64,000 nt of DNA from Bacteroidota bacterium (GCA_030830065.1 JAURNR010000015.1:38826-102825), one strand, 5' to 3'. Counted from the first letter of the stretch, positions 9,821 through 22,900 are shown. The notes: generated by a model from the letters alone, not told the origin. Program-made: numbers and translations.

Positions 9821-10851
9821 TTAGCGGTATATTTATCCCATTGGCGATGTATGATTCTTTTAAATTCTCGCTCTTTTGGGGTTAATTCTAGGTTCGGAAA
9901 TTTTGGAGCTTTAATTCCTTCTTCAAGATGAATATCTACATTAATAAATTGGTGAAGTTCATCAAATGCCTGAGCTTTCAAGAATGCCTCTATTGTATGT
10001 TTACCACCTTCCACTATTAATGAATTTATTTTTTGTTTATATAAGTAATTCAGGATCTGTTTTACACTAATGGATGGCTTATTCCCTATTTTTATATACT
10101 TCAATTTTCCGCAATCCTGATTTTTTAAAGAATTCACAACCCATGTTTTACCTTCAGCATCTTCATATGAACCTTTTATAGCAGGATCCACAATAATTTT
10201 TATCGGTTGGGGACCGTTCCAAAAACGATCTGTAAGCTTGGGTTTGTCATTTATCCAGGTATTTACACCCACTAAAATTGCAGAATGAGATTTCCTAAAT
10301 TTGTGATTATATTTTTGAATTTCCTCATCTGTAATTTTTATGGATTCTCCCTCCATTTTACCTATAAATCCATCTCTTGTTTCTGCCCACTTGATAGTGA
10401 CATATGGTTGCTTGTACTTATGGAAATTTAGAAAAAACCTATTTAACATGGTTGCCTCAAATTCTCCAACACCAACTTCGACCTTTATACCTGCCTCTTG
10501 AAGTCTTTTAACTCCACTACCTGCTACTAAAGGATTAGGATCAAGAATCGAAATAACGACTTTCGGAATTCCCGCTTGAATTATTAAGTCTGTACAAGGA
10601 GGTGTTTTTCCTTGATGATTGCATGGCTCTAGATTAACATATAAGGTTGCATTTTTAAGACGAGGATCTCCAATAATTGGTAATATTGCATTTCTCTCTG
10701 CATGATTTCCACCAAATTTTTCATGATAGCCTTCAGAAATTATTTCGTCATTATGAACTAATACACAACCCACTAAAGGATTTGGGTTTACCAAACCTTC
10801 ACCATTTTGTGCTATTTCTATGCAACGATTGATGTAATCGATATGCTTCAT
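9817..10851 (-). CDS. ribD: Bifunctional riboflavin deaminase/reductase
   Basis: VNPNPLVGCVLV, HAERNAI, LYVNLEPCNHQGKTPPCTDLII deaminase zinc motif; reductase domain with LIVEGGKHTIEAFLKA. Confidence 0.95.
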   Translation of the reverse strand: MKHIDYINRCIEIAQNGEGLVNPNPLVGCVLVHNDEIISEGYHEKFGGNHAERNAILPIIGDPRLKNATLYVNLEPCNHQGKTPPCTDLIIQAGIPKVVISILDPNPLVAGSGVKRLQEAGIKVEVGVGEFEATMLNRFFLNFHKYKQPYVTIKWAETRDGFIGKMEGESIKITDEEIQKYNHKFRKSHSAILVGVNTWINDKPKLTDRFWNGPQPIKIIVDPAIKGSYEDAEGKTWVVNSLKNQDCGKLKYIKIGNKPSISVKQILNYLYKQKINSLIVEGGKHTIEAFLKAQAFDELHQFINVDIHLEEGIKAPKFPNLELTPKEREFKRIIHRQWDKYTAK

Positions 10852-10873
10852 TTGTATCAGCGAAAATAAACTT

Positions 10874-10881
10874 TAATTTTG
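10874..10881 (+). promoter_or_regulatory. Candidate -7 box (TAATTTTG) upstream of nhaA
   Basis: Match to TAnnTTTG, 7 nt from ATG 10888. Confidence 0.45.
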
Positions 10882-10887
10882 AAGCGC

Positions 10888-12081
10888 ATGAAACAAAACG
10901 GCGCGCGAAAAGGTGGACGCAGATTGAGACTTTCAAAAGTTTTTAAAGAATTCTTCCAAAATCAACAATCTTCTGGGATTTTACTAGTTGCATTTACAGC
11001 AGTTTCTTTATTTATCTCAAATAGTATTTGGGGCGAAGATTATTTAAAACTTTGGGACTTTGAATTTGGTACAGAGGTATTTCATTTACATCTTAAACAC
11101 TCGGTAACTGATTGGATTAATGATGCCTTAATGGCAATTTTCTTCCTTCTTGTTGGAATTGAAATTAAAAGGGAACTGATTGAGGGCGAGTTGAGTGACA
11201 GAAAGAAAGCGATGCTTCCTGTTATTGGAGCAATTGGCGGAATGTTAATTCCTGCACTATTTTATTTTTTCATAAATATGAATAGTCCTAAAACTCTTTC
11301 TGGAATCGGAATTCCTACTGCAACAGATATTGCATTTGCAATTGCAATTTTAGGTATGTTAGGAGATAAGGTTCCGCCCGCATTAAAAGTATTTTTAACA
11401 GCGCTAGCCATCATTGATGATTTAGGAGCAATATTAGTTATAGCCATATTTTACGGTCAACCCATTTCTGTTCCTTGGTTAGGTGTTGCCGCTGGATTCA
11501 TAGTGCTTCTTGAAATCGCCGATAGAAAGAATTGGGATTACATTTGGTTATATGCAGTTCTAGGTATTGGATTATGGTTTGCTATGTTGCATTCGGGTAT
11601 TCATGCTACTATTTCTGGAGTAATTCTAGCATTTATGTTGCCAAGGCAAACGAATATCGAAAAGAAAATTGCAAATCAGATAGAGCATAGCCTAAGTTGG
11701 TGGGTTTCATTTATAATATTACCGTTATTTGCTGCTGCTAATACAGCTATACAACTAGATTTAAATCTTTTAGATCAATTAGTTACCCCACTATCATTAG
11801 GAGTGTTCTTTGGCCTTGTTTTAGGCAAACCATTAGGAATTTTTACCTTTTCTTGGCTAGCACACAAATTGAAATTCGCTGAAATATCTGCTAATATCCC
11901 TCTCAATAAATTACTCTATGCGGGTATTTTAGGAGGAATTGGGTTTACTATGTCAATATTTGTTGCTAATCTTGCCTTTAACGATGTTACTCTTATCAAT
12001 ATCGGTAAGGTAAGTATTATTATTGCTAGTGTTACTGCTGCAACTGTTGGATATTTAGGATTTAAATTCTCGAAGAATTAA
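10888..12081 (+). CDS. nhaA: Na+/H+ antiporter NhaA (ATG 10888; listed ORF begins at TTG 10879)
   Basis: VTDWINDALMAIFFLLVGIEIKRELIEGELSDRKKAMLPVIGAIGGM, GIPTATDIAFAIAILGMLG, AIIDDLGAILVIAIFY, GIGFTMSIFVANLAF. Confidence 0.96.
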   Translation: MKQNGARKGGRRLRLSKVFKEFFQNQQSSGILLVAFTAVSLFISNSIWGEDYLKLWDFEFGTEVFHLHLKHSVTDWINDALMAIFFLLVGIEIKRELIEGELSDRKKAMLPVIGAIGGMLIPALFYFFINMNSPKTLSGIGIPTATDIAFAIAILGMLGDKVPPALKVFLTALAIIDDLGAILVIAIFYGQPISVPWLGVAAGFIVLLEIADRKNWDYIWLYAVLGIGLWFAMLHSGIHATISGVILAFMLPRQTNIEKKIANQIEHSLSWWVSFIILPLFAAANTAIQLDLNLLDQLVTPLSLGVFFGLVLGKPLGIFTFSWLAHKLKFAEISANIPLNKLLYAGILGGIGFTMSIFVANLAFNDVTLINIGKVSIIIASVTAATVGYLGFKFSKN

Positions 12082-12125
12082 ATCAAAAAGAAATTTTAGA
12101 ATGCGAACAAACTGATATAACTTCA

Positions 12126-12133
12126 TATATTTG
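12126..12133 (+). promoter_or_regulatory. Candidate -7 box (TATATTTG) upstream of the small membrane protein gene
   Basis: Match to TAnnTTTG, 15 nt from ATG 12148. Confidence 0.45.
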
Positions 12134-12147
12134 ATTTAATTACTGCT

Positions 12148-12516
12148 ATGAAACAACATGTTCGAAATAAAGCTTACCTAGCAGGTGGAATAATCCTGAG
12201 CATACTAGGAATACTTTGGCTAATTCATGCACTGGGAATTGATGTACCCGAGATTATTGTGTCATTCCCGAGTTTGATAATGCTGATAGGTTTAATTACA
12301 CTAATTCAAACAAAATTTAAAAGTGAAGTTGCTTGGGTGATTTTTGGGTTTGGTGTGGTTTTAATGTTAAATAAACTGTTTCCAAATCAAAATATTTGGC
12401 AAATTGGCTTAGCTGGATTGTTATTAATTCTAGGCTTATATTACCTCTTCAAATACTTTACAGAGACAAAAGAGGTACCCGATTTTAGCACTGAAAAAGA
12501 AAACAAGAAAATCTAA
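12148..12516 (+). CDS. Small membrane protein, LiaI/LiaF-TM-like
   Basis: 122 aa with four hydrophobic helices. Confidence 0.5.
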   Translation: MKQHVRNKAYLAGGIILSILGILWLIHALGIDVPEIIVSFPSLIMLIGLITLIQTKFKSEVAWVIFGFGVVLMLNKLFPNQNIWQIGLAGLLLILGLYYLFKYFTETKEVPDFSTEKENKKI

Positions 12517-12533
12517 ATTAAAAGTTTTGGCAT

Positions 12534-12541
12534 TACATTTG
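12534..12541 (+). promoter_or_regulatory. Candidate -7 box (TACATTTG) upstream of the secreted protein gene
   Basis: Match to TAnnTTTG, 14 nt from ATG 12555. Confidence 0.45.
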
Positions 12542-12554
12542 TAGTACATAGCAT

Positions 12555-13040
12555 ATGATGAAACGATTATTACTTTTTACTTTGGGATTTGTAGGACTAT
12601 TTAATTTTGCCAAAGCTCAATTAATAGTTTCGGCAACTGAATTTGCGCGTAACCCAGCGCTTTACAATGGCAGAACCATTATTCTAACAGGTGTAGAAGT
12701 AAATATCAACAATCCCGCTAATACAGCAAATGCTTCAATTGGTTCGGTGGCAACACCAGTAGCAACTTTAACAGGTCCAGTATCCGTATCGCCCGTTGCT
12801 CCCACTAGACCCCAAATTGGAGGCACAACTACTCCAACAGGAACAACAACTATTCAACGCTGCAACCCTCCTAAAGGATGGTTAATTACAGATGTTGAAC
12901 TACCTAATAACTTGCAACAGTGTTTTGTAATTTATGATAAAATGGCAACCACCCTTCCAACTCAAAAATTCAATGCGGATTTAACATTGAGAGTTGATAC
13001 TCGTTTGATGCATAGAATAACTAGGGTTAAGGTTAATTAG
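12555..13040 (+). CDS. Secreted protein of unknown function with a Pro/Thr/Ala-rich insertion
   Basis: Signal peptide MMKRLLLFTLGFVGLFNFAKAQ; two conserved-looking blocks separated by ~45 aa of low complexity. Confidence 0.6.
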   Translation: MMKRLLLFTLGFVGLFNFAKAQLIVSATEFARNPALYNGRTIILTGVEVNINNPANTANASIGSVATPVATLTGPVSVSPVAPTRPQIGGTTTPTGTTTIQRCNPPKGWLITDVELPNNLQQCFVIYDKMATTLPTQKFNADLTLRVDTRLMHRITRVKVN

Positions 13041-13057
13041 AAAATTGGAAAATAATA

Positions 13058-13093
13058 TAAAAAAAGGCGTTGAATTTCAACGCCTTTTTTATA
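13058..13093. terminator. Intrinsic terminator, probably bidirectional, at the 3' end of the adhesin locus
   Basis: aaaaaaggcgttgaatttcaacgcctttttt: hairpin with A- and T-runs, between convergent genes. Confidence 0.85.
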
Positions 13094-13613
13094 TAGGGAA
13101 CCAGCTCTCCGATCCTCTAGAATAGCCTCTACCAAATCCTCCAGTTCCAGTATCAAATCGAACACCTAATTCCATTAGTAAAGAAACTGGTGGAGTCCAA
13201 TGATCTGCAGGATTCAATATATATGACCCTTTTATTCTAAGAAAAGTAAAATCTGATTCACTAAATATTTGAAGTTGAGTAAATAGACCTTGTGCTTTTA
13301 ATTGATCTTGAAAAAAATCGTACCGTTCATAGCCAAAAGTAAGGATTGCCCTTTCGCTGTTTACGAGATGGTAACCCAAATTAAACATAGCATCTGTAAA
13401 TCTAACTGCACTAGCACCTATATATAAATTTCCAGCAATTGTAGCGTTCACTGAAATTGAAGGTTGTACTTGTTTATCCTCAAAAACTGGAATATAAATA
13501 GCACCCAAAGACATATCAATTGAAGCTATATCTTCAGTAAATAATTGCGCGGAAGCATCCTTACCGATTAAAGAGATTAAAATAATAAGAACGGTATTTT
13601 TTACCCCAAACAT
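13089..13613 (-). CDS. Small secreted, probable outer-membrane beta-barrel protein, 11 nt downstream of the giant adhesin gene
   Basis: Signal peptide (NTVLIILISLIGKDASAQ) then alternating-hydrophobicity strands; same strand as and nearly abutting the 25.7-kb gene. Confidence 0.6.
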   Translation of the reverse strand: MFGVKNTVLIILISLIGKDASAQLFTEDIASIDMSLGAIYIPVFEDKQVQPSISVNATIAGNLYIGASAVRFTDAMFNLGYHLVNSERAILTFGYERYDFFQDQLKAQGLFTQLQIFSESDFTFLRIKGSYILNPADHWTPPVSLLMELGVRFDTGTGGFGRGYSRGSESWFPI

Positions 13614-13624
13614 TTATTGAAATA

Positions 13625-13940
13625 TTATCGGAGTAAAATAACTGTTTTCTTCAGTGCCCCCCCTTCTTCATTTCCAAATCTAGGTGGGTTTGACAATATT
13701 GATTCATCTTCACTACAGAAAGACGAGTAGTCTACTTCAACTACATAAACTTGAGTCATATAATTATCGCCACTTTTATCTCTTCCATCCCAACCTTGGT
13801 TATATCCTTCCCAAATTTTCTGACCCCAACGGTTATAAACCTTCATCCTATAGTTGGTAATTGCATCGGTTTTAACTGGCTCAAGAACATTGTTTATAAG
13901 ATCATTATTCGGAGTGAATGCATTAGGTAATTCAATATAA
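13625..13940 (-). other. Gliding-motility-associated / T9SS C-terminal domain (CHU_C, type B-like)
   Basis: PNAFTPNNDLINNVLEPVKTDAITNYRMKVYNRWGQKIWEGYNQGWDGRDKSGDNYMTQVYVVEVDY...KKTVILLR. Confidence 0.88.
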
Positions 13941-16900
13941 TCTGGCTCCTTGACTTCTACATCGATGATTTTTTCATCAATACATCCTTTATCGTTAATT
14001 ACACGCAACTTAATGGAGTGAATTCCCAAATCTTCAGTTTGATATTTTGTTATCTCATCAGTTGAGATGAGTTCATTATCGAAGTAGTACTCGGTCCTCC
14101 AAGCCCCTGTACTCGAACTGTTTAGATTAAAATCTTCGTTTTGAATAGGATATTTACATCTCAATGTTAAGTCAAAGTCAGCGGTTGGATTTGAATAAAC
14201 TGAAACAAACTGACTTGTTGAATCAATACAACCAAATTGTGAGTACCCTATCAACTTATATGTACCCTGCTTAGTTCTATCCATAGGACTTAAAGACAAA
14301 ATCAAATCAGTTGTTTTGCGAATATTTAAATTATTTGGTCCCAACCAGTCAATGGAATCAGCATCAGTATTTGCTACTAATTTTAAACTTTCTCCATCAC
14401 AGTAAATTCCATTTTTAATATCATCAATAGCTACGATTGGTTTTGGACGGACTCTTACTTTTGTTTCATATATTCCAGTACATGACCATTTATCAGATAT
14501 AGTAACTCTGTAGGTACCATTGTCGTTTAATGTTACTGGGTTCAATACATAATTTGGAGAATTTACGATATTTCCCGTTGGACCTTCCCAAGTATAATTT
14601 ACTCCACCCTTAGCTTTTAATACTAATAATGAGCCCTCACAAACTTCTCTATCTGGTTCTACTGATATACTGTCTAGACCAACTTGTAACCTGTACATTG
14701 CCGTATCGTAACAGCCAGCATCTGAAATACCTTTTACTAGGTAAATACCTGTATCGGACTTTTGAATGTTTGTTAAACGATGGGTAAATCCATAACCAAT
14801 GGTATCAAATCCGAATGGATTGAATCTAGGTCTAAACCACGCATAATTATCTGTACCACTAGCGATTAGATCAACATTTGAACCAATACAACCAATTTTT
14901 GGATCCGATGTGATTGAAACAATTGGATTTAGATTAACTTTTACGTGAACTAATGCCTCATCTTCACACCCATAACGGTCTTGGGCTGTTATCTTATAAT
15001 ATCCATTTTTAGTTCTATCAACATTGGCCAGACGTAACGTTGAATCCGAACTCCAACCAAAATTTGTAGATCCATAGGACCAATTATAACTAACTCCTTC
15101 ATTCATGTATGAGGTAAGAATGAGACTGTCAAATTCACATATCTGAACTGAGTCGGATGGTAAAATAACAGGATTATGTGGTCTTTCATCCACCTCATAG
15201 AAGGTATCTACGAAACAACCTTTTTCATCCTCAACACGAACAAAATAAAGTCCCTTGCTTAAACCACTCAAAGTACTATCTATAACATTGTTTGGTTTCT
15301 GCGTCCAGGTGTATGTATAATTTCCATTTCCACCAGAGGCTGTTACTTCTAATTCACCGTTTGATCCACCCTGACAATCTACAGGTTTGTTGATAGTATT
15401 GAAAATAACCAATGGATCGGGTTGTTCCACCGACACTTGGATATCCATTGTATCAGGACACTGATTTTTATCGGTAACAAACAATTGATAATATCCTTCT
15501 CCAGCTGCAATCAATGGCATTCCTGAGGCAAAGAAAACATCATCTTTAAACCACTGATACTTGTAATCAGCAGTACCACCAGAAACTGTAACATAAGCTT
15601 TTCCATTTGCTTCCCCATAGCAACGTACATCCACTGTTGAATCAAGAGCAAATTGCATTGGTTCAGGTTGTGTAAGCTGAATGTTTAATCTGGAAGAAAC
15701 ACAGAAATTCTCATCTCGCACCTCAACTGTATGCACACCGGCTTTAAGATTATTTTTTACATTCCCTCCATCCATCATATCTCCATCCCAGTAATAGGTA
15801 TACTTATTTCCTGGATATGGTGTTCCTCCCCATGCGGTAATGGAAACCTTACCCGTAGAATCAAAGCATTTGATTTCCTTAAGCACTTTATAACTTGCCT
15901 GAACTTGTAATGGTTGATTAATAGTAACAGAGGTAGAATCTATACATCCGTTATTATCAGTAGCCACTAAATAATACGTACCCGCAGGTATTTTTGTGAG
16001 GTTCGATCCAAAATATTGATTGGTTCCTTTAGTCCAAACATATCTATACGGCGAAGTACCACCTGAAATATTCTTAACAGAAGCCCCACCTGTTGAAGAA
16101 TTATAACAAATAGCATTCGAATCCAAACTAGCAGTAACTAACAATGGATCAGGCTCGTCAAAGAAATAACTTCCTGCGCTCTCACAACCATTATTATCTC
16201 TAATTGTAACTTGGTAAGTTCCTGCCGGAGCAGAACTAATGTAATTTGTTGGGGTAAAGCTTGCGCCATTCCAAGAATAAGTGTATGGTCCTGACCCACC
16301 AGAGGCAACTATTTCTAATCTACCTGTCATACCATGACAAGGTATTGCGTCTAATATTCTAACTATCGGTGTATCCGGATTTTGCAGAACATTCACATAC
16401 TGCAATGTATCATCCACACAACCAAAAGTTGAGATTGCTCTTAACAATACTGGGAATGCACCTGTACCTGTATAAGAACGACTAGGACTCATACCTGAAT
16501 CGATATCTGATGGTGAGAATTCCCAAGCATATTTAAGTGAACCGTTACCCGTAGGTATGGTACTATTATTTACAAAATCAAACTTATTACTCGATAAACA
16601 CTGGTTCCAATTATTCACATCAAAATTTGCCGTTGGCATTTCATAAACTCGAATCCAAGTATCTTTAACATCAAAACAACCATAACTACTTACAACTTTA
16701 TAAGTCACCAAATAGGTACCTGGTTTGGTATATGTTAACGATGTATCGGTTATTGCAGTGGCTCCGTTTCCAAACGACCATTCATGATTTAGACTACCTC
16801 CACCCATAGGTATCTTACTCATGCTTGTATATGAGAATCGATTATTTAGTAAACATTGATCATAATCATTTACTACAAAATCGGCAACTGGTTCAGGATA

Positions 16901-19900
16901 GATTTCAACCGTACTGGAATCTATTGTAGTACATCCTTTATTAGAAATACTATGTAAATAAATCCAGTATTTACCCGAATTCGGGAATGAAGTAGAGAAA
17001 CTATCCTGTTTAGATAATATTTGAGTATCTCCTTTACTCGTCATCCATGTGGAGCGCAAGAATGAATTATCACTAATACTTGAGCTATCATGGAATGTGA
17101 ACGAACTATTTCCTTGACAAACTGATAATCCTGCATTATTGTTCACCAATCTAGGTGTTGGCGTTGGGAATACAGTAACCGCCTTTGTAAAGCTATCAAC
17201 ACAGTTATTGTTCAGTACCATTGTTAATTTGACATCGTACTTCCCTGGATTTGCATAATAATGTCTGAAGGTATCTTTGTACACAATACTACCATCACCC
17301 ATATCCCATTTTGTTGTAAGCCACTTATTTGCAGTATTATTGGTGGTATTGGTAAATTTAATTGTACCACCAAAACAAGAATCTTTTACATCAAAACTAA
17401 TCTCTGGTTGTTCTCTAATTCTAATTTGAGTAGCCGCATTTCCTATTGAGTCTTTACATCCCCTATCTGAAATAGCAACTAATTTTACTTGATAGTCACC
17501 TGGCTGTCCATAAGTATGACTAGGATCTTTAAGTGTGGAACCTACGCCATCACCAAAGCTCCATTCAAAAGTAAGTGAACCACTATCTATCGTAGACTTA
17601 TTGGTGAAGTCGATAGCTTTATTCTGACCACATTGATTGTTGCTCGAAGGTGTGAACATTGCATTAGGAACAGAATAAACCTCTACTTTCTGACATATTG
17701 TATCTTGACAAGTACCAATTCCGTTATCAGCGATAAGACAAACATTTCGAATTCCCGAAGAATTAAATAAATGTTTAGGATCTCTCTTATTTGAAGTTAT
17801 TCCCGATTCTAATAACCATTCATACTTCACAAAATTGGTAGTATCGATAGTTGTATTACTAAAATGAATTGGATATCCTTCACAGGTATCTTTGAAGTCA
17901 AAGCCAGCATCTGGTTTACTAATTACTTCAACTTTCAGTGAGTCTTCATCAGCACAACCATAAATATTTGTAGCACGGAGGACCACACTATACTTACCAT
18001 AATTCGTATACGTATGCCTTACGTTTTGTTGATTATTAAATATACCATCGCCAAAATTCCAATTGAATTTTGTTTGGGTTCCATATTGTATGGTAGAGTC
18101 AGTAAATACAAATAGATTTCCGGATCCACATTGGCGATCTCTATCTACTTTAAATCTAACAATAGGTTTTGGATATGCTTTAACGGTTTGAACCGTACTA
18201 TCAAAACATCCATTAGAAGTAGTAACTCTCAGAATAACTTGATATACACCACCTGTATCATATTGGCTCTTCGGATCTTTTAAGTTACTGGTTTTACCAT
18301 TACCAAAATCCCAATTATAATACATTACGTCATTGTTAACATAGCTAGTGTTGGTAAACTGCATATTGAGCCCAAGAGTACATGTATCTTTTTGCACAAA
18401 ACCAGCCGTTGGACGGTTATAAATATTTATGGTTTCATAGGATGTATCTCTGCATCCTCCGTTCCCCTCAATAATCAATGCAACCTTAAACTGACCAAAA
18501 GTATTATACGATTTTGTTGGATTTTGTTTGTTTGATGTGGTTGAATCACCAAAATCCCAGAAATATTTCAATTGGTTTCCAGTTGAATATTGTGAAATAC
18601 TCTTGAACTGGAATGCAGTATCATTTCCGCATTGAGAAGTTTTTACATCTATACCTGCTTGAATTCTATCATATACGGTAATGGTATCTATAAAACTATC
18701 TATACATCCAAAATCACTTGTTGCTCTTAAAGTAACCCGGTAATCACCAGATTGATTATAGGTAAAATAAGGGCTTTGTTGAGTACTTGTGAATCCACCT
18801 GATCCAAAATTCCAGAAATATTTCAAGGTACCTGAAGCTATGCTAGATCCATTAGCAAAGCCAACGGTAGAGCCATTCGAACAATTTGATGCTACTGCAT
18901 ATTTTGGCTTTGGCATCGGCATTACACGGATAGGTTTGGTAATACTATCGGTACAACCTTGATTGGTTGCGGCAATCAATTTAACATTGTATACTCCCTC
19001 TGATCCATAAATATGGAACGTATCCTTAGCATTAACTTGTGAAGATGAATCACCAAAATCCCAAGTATAGGTCATATTACCAAATGCAAGTTTTGATTTA
19101 TTTGTGAATACGTATCTGTTTTGTGCCAAACATTGGCTATCTCCATTAGTTATGAAATCTGGTCTTGGCCTTGGTTGAACTTCAATTTGAGAGGTAAACG
19201 TATCTTTACAGCCATTTAAATCTGTAACTGTAAGAGTCACAGTTTTATATCCATGCGAACTATACTTAACATCCTGCGGTTGTGCCGTAGTATCAATTCT
19301 TGGAGTTGCATCTAAACCGAAATCCCATCTCCAAGCCACAAGCTTTGATCCATTTAATGGAGTTGAACCATTAGATGTAAAGGTAAAGGTATGATTATTT
19401 AAACATTGTGCAACCTGATTTACTGACCAGAAAGCATCTGGTTTTTCTCGCACACGAATAACAGAAGTAAATGTATCGGTACAGGTATTCGAATCCGTCA
19501 CTGTTAATGTAATTGTCTTATATCCGTGATATGAGTATGTTACATTTGATGGATTTATTGCACTTGAAGTACTTGGACTGGAGAAACTACCGAGTTTCCA
19601 ATTATACGCTACTAATTTTGAATTTTTTGTAGGATTTGAATAGTTAAGAGCATCGAAATTAAATTGATTATCATCAAAACACTGATCATCATTATTCACT
19701 ATCCAACCCGCCACTGGATTTGGAAGTATTCTAACAGTCGATATAATTGAATCATAACACCCATTAGTATCTTTTACAATTAATCTTACACTCTTTAATC
19801 CAGTATCAGAGTATGTTACACTAGTTGGATTAGCTCCGAATGCTTTATTCGGATTTGCTGTGTTATCTAAACTGAAATCCCATTCATATTGTACCAGTTG

Positions 19901-22900
19901 AGAACCACTTACAGCTGTAGAACTTGAAGCAGAATAACTGAATTTATTCTCCTGATAGCATTGAACACCACTATTTACTGTCCAACTTGCTTTTGGATGA
20001 TTTTTAATAAACACACTTGATTTAAATGTATCTGAGCACCCATTAATATCTGTAACTGTTAATACAACATCCTTATATCCTAAAGCTGTATAACTAACCC
20101 CACTGTAAGATTGTGTACTTGCATTTTTAGGGAAAGATTTATCGCCAAAATCCCACTCATAAGTACTAATTTGACTACCAGAAGCCGGAGTGCTATTAGT
20201 TCCACTATAATTAAATTCATTTCCGCGGTAACAATCATCGGGTTTATTTGAAGTCCATCTTGCAATTGGTTCTTCTTCCACTCTAACCTTAGATGTTATA
20301 GAGTCTATACACCCGGCGGCATTCTTAACAATTAAGGTAACGTCCTTTTCACCGTAATTTGAAAACTTAACATTATTGATTCGTTTTGAACTTCCAGTAC
20401 TCGGAGTACCATCGGGTTCAAATCTCCAAGTATATTGAATTGATGAATTTTGACTTAATGCATCGTTACTTTCAAAATTGAAATTCTGTATTTTAAAACA
20501 TTGCGTATCGTTATTTACAGTCCATTGTGCCACTGGACTCTCATAGATAACCACATTCAATTTAGATGTATCAGCACATTCATTTTTATCTTTAATGATC
20601 AGCTGAATTGTTTTTGTACCTGCGGTCGAATATGTTAAGTTCTTGACCGTGTCATTTATTGAGCTTTGAGGTGAAGATCCCGAACCTAAAGACCAATAGA
20701 ACGAGTCTAACTGAGAATTTGTTACGGCATTAGAATTTGAAGCTGTAATATCAAAAGAGTTTAGGTACTTACATTGAGAAGAGCTACTTAAATTGGTAAT
20801 TCTTGCAGTAGGATGTTCCTTCACATTTACATTTCGATCCATCGTATCAGAACATCCATTAGAATCCAAAATGATTAACCTAATGGTCTTTTTTCCTGTT
20901 GTATTGTATACAATTCTATTTACATCTGCTGAATAAGAAATGCTTGGTGATGCAGTATTCGGGCTATTAAGATCAAAGTCCCATATACTTCTTTTAATCT
21001 TTGTTCGAGTACCTAAAACATCATTGCTGTAAGATGAACTGTTTACCCGGAATTCATTTGATCTAAAACATTGACTTGTATCTGCAATACGGAAATCAGC
21101 CGATGGATGAGGCTTTACAATTAATGGTAAAGAATGGTAGTGAGTACATCCGTTAGAATCAGTAACGGTTAGTGATACCTGATAATTTCCAGCCACACTA
21201 TATGTAACATTATTGACGGTTGAGCTTGTCGAAGAAGAAATACTTGCATTACTTCCAAAATTCCAGTAATAAGACTTCAGTGCTGTACCTGTAGCGTTTA
21301 CAGTTTTTGAAGATGGCTTTACATTAAATACATGTCCTCTGTAACAAAGTTCAGTAGTCATGTTTTCTATTTCAGCCACTGGGTTTTGTAAGACTTGAAT
21401 ATTTGATGTAAAGGTATCTTGACATCCATTTAAATCCGTAATTGTTAACGTTACCGATTTATTTCCAGATGAATTATATCTAACACTATCCTTATCTGCA
21501 TTGGTCGAGCCCTGCGGTGAAGCATTTGTGCCAAAATCCCAATCATAACTTACGATACTAGAATTGGTTGAAGAGTTAGAGTTTGTTGATTTAAAATCAA
21601 AATAATTTTCATTTTTACATTGAACGTTTTTATTAACAGTCCACTCAGCGTAAGGGTTAGGTAATACTTTGACATAATCGATAGCTGTATCCCTACAACC
21701 ATCAACATTTTCAACTATCAAACGAACAGTGTAATCTCCTGCAGCGCCATAAGTAACTCCAATAACTGAGTCTAGAGTTGAGCTAATACTGTTACTACTA
21801 TTACTAAATATCCAATATTTATTTTTAACTGTAGATTGTTTACCTGCATAAACATTTGAAGATCCAAAGTTGAAACTATTTGCCTGGAAACATTGAGTAT
21901 CAGAGTTAATTGAAATACGCGCTGTAGGATTATCAAGTATCTCAATTTGATTAGTGAAAGTATCTGTACAACCATTTGCATCACCTACAATCAAAGAAAC
22001 ATTATTTAATCCTAAAGTATCATAGATTACATCATTTGGAATTTGCTTATTCGAAGTTTTAGGTTGAGTACCATTTCCAAAGTTCCAATTATAGGTTGAT
22101 AAAGTAGAACTATTTACAGCTTGTGAATTGGATCTAAATACAAAAATATTTTGATTTTTACATTGATCTGAATCGTTAACAGTCCAAGACGCTGTTGGAT
22201 GCTCAAGAATTATTGAATTTCTTGATACTGTATCGAAACATCCATTTAAATCTTCTACTACAAGGATAATATTTTTGGTCCCTGTTTGATTGTATGAAGT
22301 ACTCACACTGTTATTACTTGTTCTAACAACTGGAGCACTAGTAGTGGATTGATTGCCTAAGGAATCCCAGATATATTTCTTTGCACCATTGACCCAAGTT
22401 GGGTTTGGTTTAAACACAAGTGAATTTCCTCTCAAACATTGTACAGAATCATTAAAATAAAAACTAGCTACAGGATGTTCTTTAACGGTTACATTAAGGG
22501 AGAAGGTGTCCGAACAACCATTGGAATCATTAACAGTGAACACGACTTTCTTTGTACCCGTTGAGCTATATGTTACCTTATTGGTATTAGCAGTTGTTGA
22601 ACTTGATGGAGATGCTGAATTACCGAAATCCCATGTCATAGATTTTATTCCTGAACCACTAACTGGTGCAGAACCGGTAGAATAAAAATCAAATGAATTT
22701 CCCTCTAAACATTGAGATGCATTTGACCCTAATGCTAAAACATTTGCTTTTGGATTTTCTAAAACATTTAATTTAGATTGGAATGTATCCGTACAACCCG
22801 TCAATGAATCAGTAATTGTTAGGGTAACAAATTTTAAACCAGGGTTAGTATATCTTACCTTTTTCGGAGCTGCTGATGTAGAATCATTTGTTACTGAACC

